DNA of 64,000 bases from Siphonodentalium dalli (taxonomy: Eukaryota > Mollusca > Scaphopoda > Gadilida > Siphonodentaliidae): positions 270,809,426 through 270,873,425 of the forward strand of contig CP136063.1 in assembly GCA_032622095.1 (NCBI GenBank), written 5' to 3'. Shown here piece by piece: positions 53,811 through 64,000 of the stretch (within the stretch, counting starts at the first letter, position 1; each line of letters starts with the position of its first letter). The notes under the pieces were generated by a model that searched no databases, was not told the origin of the DNA, and was given only the letters and a program-made list of their open reading frames with translations. A program made the position numbers and the translations under genes.

Positions 53811-56475
53811 TTCTCCAATTGCACGTATTAGCCAAAGACAGCAAAAGTACAACTTTAGCAAAAATAATGGTACATTTCCATAACAGTGCCATAGCAATCC
53901 AGGTTTCAGCAGGACCACTAGTACGATGGCAAATTAGCAGGGTCCACCTGCTTAAGTTGTCCTGCTAATTGCTATGATGCTGGTATGGCAAGTTGATTCT
54001 GTTAAGAAAATGTGTCATTATTTTTTCTATCATTGTCACAAATGCAGGAAAAGCCATTATGTTTATAACTCCGAAACATTATAAACATATTGTACAATAT
54101 TTTAATAATGACACATTTGTTGCAAACTGGTCAAACTTAGATGGCTATTTAGCTGCATGTATGTATACCTGCACGACCATGATTAAAATATTTAAAAATA
54201 TATCATTATGTTTATGAATGTTTCATGTCGACTAGACAAGAAAAACGCACAATACATGTTTTAACAGCATGAGTATGCCGTATCAGCATCAACAATTCAG
54301 CAGGACACACCAGGGTCAAAAATAGTATAGCAAGACCACTTATGTTCCCTTAACCAGGTGTGGGCCCACTTAACCAGGGATGAGCATGTGCTTATACCAG
54401 CCTGTACAATCGTGATGCATATATATTGGCTGTTGCAGTCTGTTGGTTTTTTTTTTTATCTTAATCTTGGCTCATATTACCTGGAGATCGCAACAACTCG
54501 TGTTTTGCACATGCAGGATGTCACGAAACCGGAACAAGAAAATCAGGTAAGAAATAAATTATGATCCCTAAATTACACCATCTGTAGAGCAGTATTATGA
54601 TTTCAATTCTACAGATTTTACATTGTATTTCGTTGCAGATCAATCCCATTTTAATAAACCCGATATCTCGAATCCCCATAAAGGGAAGTAAAATCCAGTC
54701 ACAAACGCTTGACTCCAAATAAGTTTGATGCTTATGAGTAAACTATCATCTTCCGCTCCATTTGATGGTGGATTTCGCTGCAGTTAAACTATGTGTAATC
54801 GATCTAAAATAATTGCGCTATCTACATGTGTAGGCCTATACGGCTATTCTGCAGCTGTCGAATATTTATAAATTGAAAGAATAGTCTGAAAAGTGAGTTT
54901 ATATTACTCCCTAATTGCGCGTGTTTCTACTTTCTCGGGAATTCATGTACCTATCAAGAACCTATATTTATGTTATATTTCTCATATTTCTATCGTGTCT
55001 GACATATCAAGTTATTTTATTAATCTTATGATTGATAAAACATGACATCTCTTTTATCACCTGTGGTACTATGATCGGTGATGTGCTAATGTACCGGTAG
55101 CTCTCTTGATAATTAAAGCGCGTCGGACAGTCTTCTATATAGTGACATCATGGTCTGTGTAATTAAAACAACTAATATTCCAGTTGGCATCAACCAACTG
55201 ATTAGTGGTAGGCCTACTTGTGGAGAAATGCGCGATGTTCAAAATGGAGACCCGATCTACTAATGTTCGACCATACGCAGGTCTAATAAATATCTCGTGA
55301 CACGGCATCGCGATGCTGCCGATGCATTATAGTTACAAATCGTGCACGGATACCATCTCCTAGATTTAGGCGGACAATTAAAACATGTAAAATGCTCCCA
55401 TGCATATATTGATTTATATGTTTGTACGTATACCCTAGCTAGACTGATGGGCACACGGACCGGACGAATTGACAAAGAACAACAGTGTCAGAAATGGAAT
55501 TGTATATAATGCTACTTTGGTCACATCGGTTTTAGTGATAAAGTTACATAGGTTCCCTAACTGATACCGGTACAGTTTCACCCAGGTTCAGGATATATAA
55601 TTGTGATAATTAAGTTACTCATCTCACAATATGAACGTGATTTAAAAGCGACTGAGGGAAATACTGTTCTGTTTTGGCAAGACTAGCGATAGCCCTCATT
55701 GAGTACAAGTGAACAAATATTAGTGTCGATACCCGGACCAGGCTGCAATGATACCGATATTTATCACGTTATCCTGATTAAATATGCGAAAACAAAACAA
55801 TACCCCTCATTATTAGTGTACAGTTTATTGTGTGATACATTTTATTTACTTTTGGAAAAATTGCAATTCAAATATGCGATGTATTTCATGAGAAATATTA
55901 TTTCCGGTGTGAACTACGTCAAATATTTCTCTATAAAATGACGTCAATCTAAGTACACAAAATCATGGCGGTGCAAAACTCCGAATGTTGAAGTTGGCAC
56001 TGAGAAATCGTGGCACTGAGAAATCGCTGTTGGTAACACATTTCCGTCTCCATATGTTATCAAAATATATTCTTTTAATGGCGCTATATACGAATATGGC
56101 CAAATTGTGTAGTATATTCAGTGGGAGTTTGGAGAATTCATGGTAAAACTAAAAGTTAGTAGGCCTAAAAAAAATAAAAACACACACACTTGGCGCACCT
56201 ATTGTCGTGACCTACTCATGGCTACTGGCCTTAGGCTATGACTATGGTTCGTATGAATATTAAAACAGGCCTTTGCCTGGCTCCTGGTCCAGCTGCCATG
56301 GCCACTGGTCCAGCTGCCACTGGCAGTACTAGTGCAACTGTGCATGATTGATGATGATGATGTACTGGCATTGTATTATTTGTACTGTACTACTGTCTGT
56401 AGCATGTTGTTCATAATTTGTTGGCCTACATAGTAACATACATGTGTGATAGATCATGCCATGTATAATTGTATT
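53811..56475. other. Intergenic, no gene recognised
   Basis: Positions 53960-54060 duplicate the left flank of locus 4. Around 54517-54546 a 30-bp stretch lies between CAG and GTAAGA and could be a micro-exon, but nothing supports it. Two identical 18-bp tracts (TGGCACTGAGAAATCG) lie at about 55995-56030. The remainder is AT-rich. Confidence 0.4.
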
Positions 56476-56794
56476 TTATTATATACTTGCCCATGAATTA
56501 TAAGGTTTTAGCAGTGAGATATAAGTGATATCCCACTAGTGAGATATAAGTGATATCCCACTAGTGAGATATAAGTGATATCCCACTGGTGAAATTTCTG
56601 ATCTATTGACATTCATTGGGGGCCATAGGCAAGTAACTAAAGTATATAATAAAAAGAATATCCACACTTTTTCAGTGGATATGGGTTAAATCTCATTCGT
56701 GAAGACAAAACATTTGAATTTCCTCCCGTGGAAATTCAATGTTTTGTCATCACTCATGAGATATAACCCATATCCACTGAAAAAGTGTGGATAT
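56476..56794. mobile_element. Compound foldback: 25-bp triplet repeat plus a 65-bp hairpin
   Basis: Outer inverted repeat TTATTATATACTT (56476-56488) and AAGTATATAATAA (56640-56652) encloses three exact-period 25-bp repeats (starts 56513, 56538, 56563; AGTGAGATATAAGTGATATC then CCACT). Immediately right, 56658-56723 and 56730-56794 form a near-perfect ~65-bp hairpin with a 6-nt loop (tips ATATCCACACTTTTTCAGTG and its inverse). The units themselves are palindromic (AGTGAGATAT / GATATCCCACT). Confidence 0.8.
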
Positions 56795-57072
56795 CCTCTA
56801 TGTATCATTGTATGGGAGGCCAAATTCACATTTAATAATTAATTGCGCTTAAGCACAATTCATGGTTATGTAGGTTTATCCATAACTTCGCCTTAACTCC
56901 TATTGACATATATCACCTCTTGTTTTCATTGGTTTGGATGGGCACTAGTAGTAGTAGTTCAGTCATGAACGTAGTGCGTATCCTGCTGGAAGCAGCAATC
57001 TGCGAAAGCGGGCATGTTCAGTTGACCTATAGTAGTAGTAGGGAGCTAGCCCAAATTCTTTATCAAAATGGC

Positions 57073-57190
57073 TGACTCGCAATAATATTACCTTCTGTTT
57101 TAGTCGGGGTGACTCATGATAACATATTATCTTCTGTATTAGATGGGGCTACTCGCAGTAGCATTACCTTCTGTATTAGTTGGGGCGACT
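57073..57190 (+). repeat. Three ~38-bp tandem repeats
   Basis: CTTCTGTTTTAGTCGGGGTG at 57092 and variants at 57131 and 57168, separated by ACTCGCA / TAATATTAC-like phrases. Confidence 0.7.
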
Positions 57191-57309
57191 TTGATTTTCT
57201 TCAATTTTCCAGTATACAGGCACACCATATGTGAGCAGCAAGCCTTCAGTGACACCATATTCGCGCTATATGACCATAGAAATACTATAGATCTGTGTGC
57301 ACACAAGAG

Positions 57310-58465
57310 ATGCTGATTACTCGTTCCCATCTACATGGCATTGTTAACATCCATGACAAATTGTATGATGATTAGACTAAAGGTACAACCTACAGCCCGT
57401 GCTAAAGGATTTAGTCATACAAAGAGTAAAATCCAAGATGGCTACTGGCGGCCATGTTTTTTGGCCGAATGACCCCAAAATTACTCGTTCCCATCTTCAT
57501 GTCAATATTATCATCCATGACAAATTTCATGATGATCAAGACGAACAGTACGACCTGTGGCCCGTGCTATTAAATGGATTAAATTTTGAAATCCAAGATG
57601 GCCGCTGGCGGACATGTTTTTTGTCCGAATGACCCCAAAATGACTCGTTCCCATCTACATTCCAATTTCTACAGCCATGACATATTTCATGATGATCAGA
57701 CTAAAGGTATGAACTGTAGCCCGTGCTAAAGGATTTAGTCATACAAAGAGTAATATCCAAGATGGCTGCTGGCGGCCATGTTTGTTGGCCAAAAGACCCC
57801 AAAATGACTCGTTCCCATCTACATGTCATTATTAACATTCTTCACAAATTTTATGATGATCAGACTAAAAGTAGGACCTGTAGCCCGTGCTAAAGGATTT
57901 AGTCATACAAAGAGTAAAATCCAAGATGGCTGCTGGCGACCATGTTTTTTGGCCGAATGACCCCAAAATTACTCGTTCCCATCTACATGTCATTGTTAAT
58001 ATCCATGACAAATTTTATGATGATCAGACTAAAGGTACAACCTGCAGCCCGTGCTAAATAATTTAGTTGTACAAAGAGTAAAATCCAAGATGGCTGCTGG
58101 CGGCCATGTTTTTTGGCCGAATGACCCCAAAATTACTCGTTCCCATCTACATGTCAATATTAACATCCATGACAAATTTCATGACAATAAGATGAACAAT
58201 ACGGCCTGTAGCCCGTGCTAATGGATTGAATTTTGAAATCAAAGATGGCTGCTGGCGGCCATGTTTTTTTTCCGAATGTTCCCAAAATGACTCGTTCCCA
58301 TCTACATGTCAATGTCAACATCCATGACAAATTTCATAATAATCGGACCAAAGGTACGAACTGTAGCCCGTGCTAAAGGAAATTGTTGACTCATCACACA
58401 CGCACACACGGACGACGGATACCAAGCCATGGCAATAGCTCAAACTTTACAAAGTAAAGTTCAGC
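57310..58465 (+). repeat. 164-bp monomer element, locus 5
   Basis: ACTCGTTCCCATCT starts at 57319, 57483, 57643, 57807, 57971, 58135 and 58290, so the period is mostly 164 bp over seven copies. The right end (58370-58465) is the family terminus: GGAAATTGTTGACTCATCAC, ACACGGACGACGGATACC, CCATGGCAATAGCTCAAAC and the hairpin AAACTTTACAAAGTAAAGTT. This is the best-preserved locus. Confidence 0.92.
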
Positions 58466-59143
58466 TTAAAATTGAGGGGATTAAAAATAGGGTCGGGAGG
58501 GGATGTAAATCAAGCAATATTTTTATATTGGCCTTCGTTACACAATTACTGTATACTACTTACAAATACAACCGTACCACGGCATTGTAACAAAAGGTTA
58601 TACCACATAACGGAATGAACATGAGCCAATTTTCCGGGTAAAAAAAAAATTACCATTCAATACGGTGAAAAAAAAATCCTAGTCGGGCCGTTTTTTTCGG
58701 GTCGGTCGCAAGTGGCCAAACAATCAATCTTTTAATTTAAGCCTTAAATGTTCAAGTAGTAAGAAATGTTCTATGGTGCCTACGCACTCCAGTAAAAATT
58801 TGAAAGCTGTTCTCCTCAGCTATTGGCAATTCAGAAATAATATTTCTTGATGTTGGCTTGGATTATTCCGTGTTTTATTTATAACAGGTCACCTTTTTAT
58901 AAAGGGTCAATAACATTATTATGAAACATGGGATACCCTGTTAAAGGTACATCATATGTTTGAATAGTTTATGATCTTTCAGTTTATATGGCAATATCTG
59001 TATTTATTTTGTATTTCAATGTGAGCTATTTCATCCAAATTTGTTAGACATTCAGAGTGAACCTCAAGTTAATAGTTCTTGCACTTATGCTGGGAATGCT
59101 AAATACTAATATGCATATCATTTTCGATTTGTTTTATTTTCAG
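58466..59143. other. Intergenic or intronic, no feature recognised
   Basis: AT-rich. It ends in the polypyrimidine-AG at 59130-59143 that precedes the first exon-like block. Confidence 0.4.
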
Positions 59144-59348
59144 GTGTACATTGACATTCCTGCATGACTAATCAGGCTCTTCCCTTCATCTGTGATGACC
59201 CAAGCAATATGGCAGAGATTGGGCAACTTGCAGTTAACCTTGCGAATGGGGCAGCCTGAGGAAGAAATGCCAATGCATCATGCAACATGAAACCTCCAAT
59301 GACCGGATGCATTGTCACATTAAACTTCGATCTCCATGATGTGATGAG

Positions 59349-60603
59349 GTAATTTGTAAATTAGACTAAATTTATGAGACGTAACTCTGGCCAATAAGCT
59401 TTCTTATTTAAATAAGCAACATTTTCTATATATCTGGCCTTTAGGATCATGTTTACCAGTTTGCACTTTTATGTTTTAAGAACATTGATCAGGGATTACC
59501 CTATCCTGATTTGGTAAGGTGCATCTCATTGGGAAACTAACAGACTTGCAGTAAACTTTTCTTTGACTGGTAAAGAATTTAAGTAAATGTTGAGGATCGT
59601 CATACTGAAATCATAGTTCTGGGAAAATGGCTGTATTTGTCCCTGAAAGATTTGTTTTGGGCGCCTGGAGTTTGGGCTCCCAAACCGGTTAGCGGTATGA
59701 AAACCGGCCTGGATATGTCCCTTCTTAAAAGCCAATACATTCTCTTAAATATGGAATACTCTCTTATAAAAGAGAATGCACTGGCAGGTGGAAATATTTT
59801 TACAGGATACCCACCGCCAAGGCCAACCGTACCTTTAAAGATACAAATGAATAAGTCAAATAAAGGTATACAAATTGTCTATTGTGTATACTGATTTACA
59901 TTCAAAGTTCTTTGCAAAGACACACGAATGAGCAATTGATTACTGCTCTCAATTATAATAACCATTAGTGTTCATCCTTTAAGGGTACTGTTGGCCTTGG
60001 CGGTGGGTATCCTGTAAAAATATTTCCACCTGTCAGAAACCGCCACAAACAGAAAGAACATCAAAATGTAGACAGACTTTGTCCGTATACAAATAAGAAA
60101 TATCGCATACACAGTATGTTATTGTCATTTGTTTGACCATTGTTATGTAAACAAAAGCATAAAAAGTTACTTTTCTGGTGTTTGTTTATATTATGATGGT
60201 AAACATAAAGAGCGTTCTTTGTTGGTGAATTCCTGATATGGAACAAATAAAGAGCGTTTATGCCATTTTTGTGTGATTAGCCAGTAGCATTGTGCTGTCT
60301 TCTGTAACACAATCAGTCTCTTGCTTAGGTAAAATATAGTAGGTATTTATGATAACATGCTGTTTACGCGATAGTCATGGTATATATGAACGAAACTGTA
60401 TGCATTTTAATGTTTTTCTGTTTACGGTGATTGGAACAAATATGAATATTTTCGACAACTACGGCCTCACGTGCCTTTAATCATAATATAATAAAAACTG
60501 CATTGGTCAGTGCTGTCTAAAAGAAAAATTTCTACTGAGTACTGATATCTTGATCAAATACAGCAGTTACATAGGTTATTTAACATGTGCCATTTTTTTG
60601 CAG
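59349..60603. other. Putative intron containing a MITE
   Basis: Holds the inverted-repeat element at 59781-60036 and otherwise AT-rich sequence. The motif GAGTTTGGGCTCCCAAACC at about 59668 also occurs in variant form near 8712, a small dispersed palindrome. Confidence 0.4.
59781..60036. mobile_element. MITE with 60-bp TIRs
   Basis: Arms 59781-59840 and 59977-60036 are complementary with a few mismatches. They share CAGGTGGAAATATTTTTACA, GGATACCCACCGCCAAGGCC and TTTAAAG. The 136-bp interior is non-coding. Confidence 0.88.
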
Positions 60604-61369
60604 ATCCTCAATGAATTTGGATTGCCAGATATGCTAGTTAGTGATGGAATATGTATATGGCCCATTAGTATATCGCCATCGAGATGTCATCCGACGGAAG
60701 AAAGATAGTGAATACCTTGCCGATGCATTGACAACTTATAGTCAAGCTGAGGTAAATTTATGTGCAGATGGTGGGAATATTTTTGTCTGATATTTTTCTA
60801 TTATGCATGAAATAAGACAAAAGAGGATGAGTATTGAACATGATATGAATGGAATAATTAAAATTGAAGTTATCACCTCTAGTGGTACCTCAAGATTTGT
60901 ATTTTGTCATGATAAAATTGGATAATCATCCCATAATATTTGATAACTTTTATTTGTTTCTTGATTGCTCCCTGATTTATACAACCAAAATTCAAAATTT
61001 GGCCAATATTATGAACAATGTTTTACAGAGAGGAGAAGATGAATTTTCTGATATTTTCTATTTACAGCTACTGACTTGTGTTCACAAAGTCGACACCGGA
61101 TATGCAGTATATGTTTTGGCTTTGTGAAGCTCACCGGCTGCAATGAGGATCTTTTTCGCAAGGAGCTGAGTCAAAAGAAGTCTAAATCGATGCAGGAACA
61201 TATTTCAGCCAGAATAACCGGAGGATCGGGGTTGTTCCATTTGATCAACTTCAGAGTATGCTATTTTTAATCTTAAATATATATTAAAATAGCGTATAAC
61301 ATTAAGTTAGTGTGAACAGTTGGCATAAACTATATTGAGAATTTTACATATCACATTTTCTTCAATTTA

Positions 61370-61524
61370 GGAGATAAATGTACCCTGTTGAGTTGTACAT
61401 TCTGGGATTCGAGCATGAAAACAGTTTGTGAACGAGGTTCAACGAGCAGCTTGCCGGCGAGTTCACAAACTGTTTTCATGCTCGAATCCCAGAATGTACA
61501 ACTCAACAGGGTACGTTTATGTCC
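61370..61524. repeat. Perfect 54-bp inverted repeat, extendable to ~64 bp
   Basis: Arms 61380-61433 and 61461-61514 are exact complements by my reading, with a 27-nt GC-richer loop. Two mismatches allow extension to 61370 and 61524. Tips read GTACCCTGTTGAGTTGTACA and its inverse. It lies in the putative third intron. Confidence 0.93.
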
Positions 61525-61574
61525 ATTGTAATTGAATCTAGCAAGGAATTTGCAAAAAAAAGTGTATAAAAAGT

Positions 61575-61870
61575 ATCATTTAGTCATTTTCATGACACGA
61601 ATCGAGACTTTAATTTTGCCATTGTCACCGTGCACAAATCGCTGGGTTTGTTCATTGCGTTACTCGGAACACTGCTCTGTATCAATTTCCTAGCTGTGGG
61701 CTCGTTTCGTACTCCGTTCTGCGCTGATGGAATTTTACCATGCTGCATTCAGATTTGATGCATGCTGAAGTGGCCGACGAATGGTATCTATAGACAACAA
61801 TGCGCGGGTGTGCTCATTTCGCTACTCCGTTCTGCACCGTGCTACATTCAGATTTGATTCAGCAGCCGAT
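61575..61870 (+). repeat. Direct repeat S, copy 1
   Basis: Shares TCATTTAGTCATTTTCATGA, CGTGCACAAATCGCTGGGTT, GTTACTCGGAACACTGCTC and repeated CTACTCCGTTCTGC with copy 2. Internally, ATTCAGATTTGAT and CTCATTTCGCTACTCC-like phrases repeat. ORFs at 61781-62012 are incidental. Confidence 0.8.
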
Positions 61871-62294
61871 GTCGGTGAATCGAAAACTAAAGTTAGCCAC
61901 TCTCGGTCAATCAGAATGTTTGTTTTCAGTGACAAATACTCAATTGAATTACAAATTCACAATTATATATAATCACCAAGATTTTAGTTGGATATCATTC
62001 AATTCAAATTAAGCATTTTAACAAATATTTGGAATGTATGTTCATAATTATGATAAATTCTTACATGTCTTCTGCTTTTATGTGATTATATATCTACACA
62101 TATCCTTATGTTTCATTGATTGTGTTTATAAAATGTTATCCATGACCTTTTTCAGATGATCAACAAGACACTGGTTAGATCATGCCCTTTGGAGATTACA
62201 ACAAAGAGGCTCCAGGTAAGCTTCGCAAAAAATCTCAGCAGGTATAGAAATCAGTAATAAAATTGACCTTATCGATATTGTTATCACTGGATTC

Positions 62295-62868
62295 ATTTGG
62301 CATTCTTCCATATCTAGTAGTGTTGGGGGTTGTGGAATTTACATCTCGGTTTTGTTTTTTTTGGGGGTGAAAAACTCGGTTTCGGTTACGGTGTCAGTAT
62401 GCAATCACTTAACTTGACAAATCGTAATAAAAAGTATCATTTAGTCATTTTCATGACACGAATCGAGACTTTCATTTTGCCGTTATCACCGTGCACAAAT
62501 CGCTGGGTTTGTTCATTGCGTTACTCGGAACACTGCTCCGTAACAATTTCCTGTGGGGCTAGTTGGCTCGTTTCGCTACTACGTTCTGCGCCGATGGAAT
62601 TTTACCATGCTACATTCAGATTTGATCCACACTGAAGTGGCCGATGGACGGTATCTATACACAACAACGCACGATGTGCTCGTTTCGCTACTCCATTCTG
62701 CACTGATGAAATTTTACTGTGCTACATTCCGATTTGTTGTATTTGACATTCTTCCATATCGAGTAGTGTTGGGAGCTAGGTTGTGGAATTTACATTTCGG
62801 TTTTGTTTTTTTTTTGGGTGAAAAACTCGGTTTCGGTTTCGGTATCAGTATGCAATCACTTAACATAT
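62295..62868 (+). repeat. Direct repeat S, copy 2, flanked by two copies of repeat T
   Basis: Positions 62430-62735 match 61575-61870. On both sides lies repeat T (62305-62415 and 62748-62868): TTCCATATC, GAGTAGTGTTGGG-like, TTGTGGAATTTACAT, a T-run, and GTGAAAAACTCGGTTTCGGT. The order T-S-T suggests a tandem arrangement with one T missing beside copy 1. Confidence 0.8.
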
Positions 62869-63489
62869 AGCAATTAGTTCCAATAACTGCTCAAAACAGG
62901 CACAACCAGTTACAGCGGTTTAGGGTAAGTTGGGGAACAGCTTTCTAAGTTGCTAACGCATGAACTATAGTGAGAATATGAGATATAATCTAATAAATTC
63001 AGTGTTCTAACCCTCAATGAGTTTGACATAATGATGTTGGTACAGAGTTCCAAAACGCACGATTTTTAAATTGGTTGGAGTTGGGTGAAAAACGTGTGCA
63101 ATTGCAGTGAACAAAAATATGCCTAAATTTGTTTATATTCATCTTTAATCTCTTGATGCTCTTCCTAATTGTGCTCTGTCTCAGTTGTCTTGCAGTCTGC
63201 ATGTATACGCAGATGCACAATAGCATATGTGTTTTGTACTGGTGGAGTATGATCTCTACGGGCCTTATCAAGAATATAGATTCATGGCATGATCGAATGT
63301 GCATCATGTATATGGACGACAGAATAAATCATTTTCTAACAAGTTGGAAACTTTACTTCTAATAATCGAGCAATAAAATTTAACATTTTTTAATTCCTAA
63401 AAATCAATAGAGCACCATCTTTTTTCGGGGGACGTTTGGTTGGTGACCTTTTATTATCCCCCGCCAAATGATGGGTTGTCCGTCCTGAA
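62869..63489. other. Intergenic, no feature recognised
   Basis: AT-rich. ORFs on both strands at 63014-63362 overlap each other and have no domain. Confidence 0.4.
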
Positions 63490-64000
63490 TTTGTAAGTCA
63501 CAACTTGAACAAATGTCAACGGATTTAAAAGATTTGTTGTATATGAGTTTACCTGATCATTACCTAGAATGAATTCGCAAGCCAGTTCCGGCCAGATATT
63601 TTTAACGGAGTTATTGAACTTTGTTTATTATTTTTGTTGAATTTACCAAATAGCAAAGAGACGGCGTCACAGAGCTCATTTCCACAAATATCATCGGATT
63701 TCAAAGATATTTGGTATATGAGTTCACCTGACCATCACCTAGAATGAGTTCGCAAGCCAGGTCCGGCTGGATATTTTTACCGGAGTTATTAGACTTTGTT
63801 TATTATTTTTGTCGAATTTACCAAATAGCATATAGACGACGTCACAGGGCTCATTTCCACAAATGTCAACAGATTTCAAAGAATTTTGGTATATGAATTA
63901 ACATGATCAGTATCTAGAACGAGTTCGCAAACCAGGTCCGGCCGGATATTTTTAGCAGAGTTATTGGACTTGATGTCACAGGGCTCATTTCCACAAATGT
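63490..64000 (+). repeat. 175-bp tandem satellite running off the window
   Basis: TTCGCAAGCCAG-like anchors start at 63574, 63749 and 63924, spacings of exactly 175 bp. Each unit has CATTTCCACAAAT, GGATTTCAAAGAT-like, GGTATATGAGTT and a TCCGGC(C/T)GGATATTTTTA-like stretch. The array is cut by the window end. Confidence 0.9.

Larger units (their letters stand above)
59144..62215 (+). pseudogene. Broken multi-exon gene-like structure, family not certain
   Basis: Four blocks carry splice-type borders: 59144-59348 (TTTTATTTTCAG before, GTAATT after), 60604-60751 (TTTTTTTGCAG, GTAAAT), 61068-61255 (CTATTTACAG, GTATGC) and 62156-62215 (CTTTTTCAG, GTAAGC). Block 1 encodes MTNQALPFICDDPSNMAEI, a TGA at 59257, then MTGCIVTLNFDLHDVM. 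Block 2 contains a TAG, then YGPLVYRHRDVIRR. Block 3 needs a frame change before GFVKLTGCNEDLFRKEL and GGSGLFHLINF. Block 4 encodes NKTLVRSCPLEITTKRLQ. Coding-like residues plus consensus borders suggest a real gene, but the frame breaks suggest decay. Block 1 faintly resembles the P-loop ATPase of DUF927/helicase-like proteins; I am not sure. Confidence 0.4.

Noticed and set aside
54517-54546. 30-bp micro-exon between CAG and GTAAGA
   Set aside because: Short matches to splice borders are common by chance; no neighbouring exon or conserved peptide supports it.
56513-56587. Three evenly spaced 25-bp repeats resembling a CRISPR start
   Set aside because: The repeats are directly abutting with no spacers, the genome is eukaryotic, and the units belong to a foldback.
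59257-59259. In-frame TGA as selenocysteine codon
   Set aside because: The same structure also has a TAG in the next block and needs a frame change in the third, so decay is the simpler explanation. No SECIS-like element was identified.

Overview
This window is eukaryotic and non-coding-rich. I see no operons, Shine-Dalgarno sites or dense ORFs. It holds AT-rich single-copy DNA, LTR and non-LTR retrotransposons, many MITE-like and foldback elements, and tandem-repeat-bearing elements with monomers of about 164 bp. Short palindromes such as TACATGTA and TACCGGTA are frequent. This mix suggests a marine invertebrate, most likely a mollusc or other lophotrochozoan. That is an inference from repeat style; no host gene fixes the species.

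Layout. 0-5.3 kb: a TTAA-flanked MITE, a 191-bp tandem array, and the first copy of a GC-rich MITE family (MITE-a) whose ends read CTGGACAAAACAAGTGTCC. 5.3-8.5 kb: four repeats inserted head to tail. 8.7-15.9 kb: more MITEs, including two TTA-flanked copies of one family, one of them split by a short insert with a 5S rRNA-like core, and three further MITE-a copies. 16.2-20.4 kb: degenerate AT-rich repeats interrupted by a dead LINE ORF2 tail, then a 164-bp monomer array. 22.2-25.6 kb: a decayed CR1/L2-like LINE (ORF1, partial endonuclease, partial reverse transcriptase).

24.1-42.0 kb holds the main structure. A unit of about 4.28 kb occurs twice in direct tandem, and the first unit is split by a 9,321-bp Ty3/Gypsy LTR retrotransposon (27545-36865). 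The LTRs are 492 bp each with 4 differences by my comparison. The element has a TAAG target duplication, a primer site that fits tRNA-His best, a polypurine tract, gag with a CCHC knuckle, and pol in the order protease-RT-RNase H-integrase. Gag and pol are in different frames, joined by a textbook -1 frameshift signal (TTTAAAC, 6-nt spacer, hairpin) at the gag stop. A second -1 offset lies at an A8 run inside RT. The second unit keeps the intact empty insertion site. The doubling may be a real tandem duplication or two haplotypes placed side by side by assembly.

42-64 kb: a 21-bp minisatellite with an inverted partner, several long near-perfect palindromes, a repeat present three times (48.9-53.1 kb), four more 164-bp monomer loci, a broken multi-exon gene-like structure (59144-62215) with consensus splice sites but interrupted frames, and a 175-bp satellite running off the right end. 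I found no clearly intact host protein gene, no tRNA and no CRISPR array.
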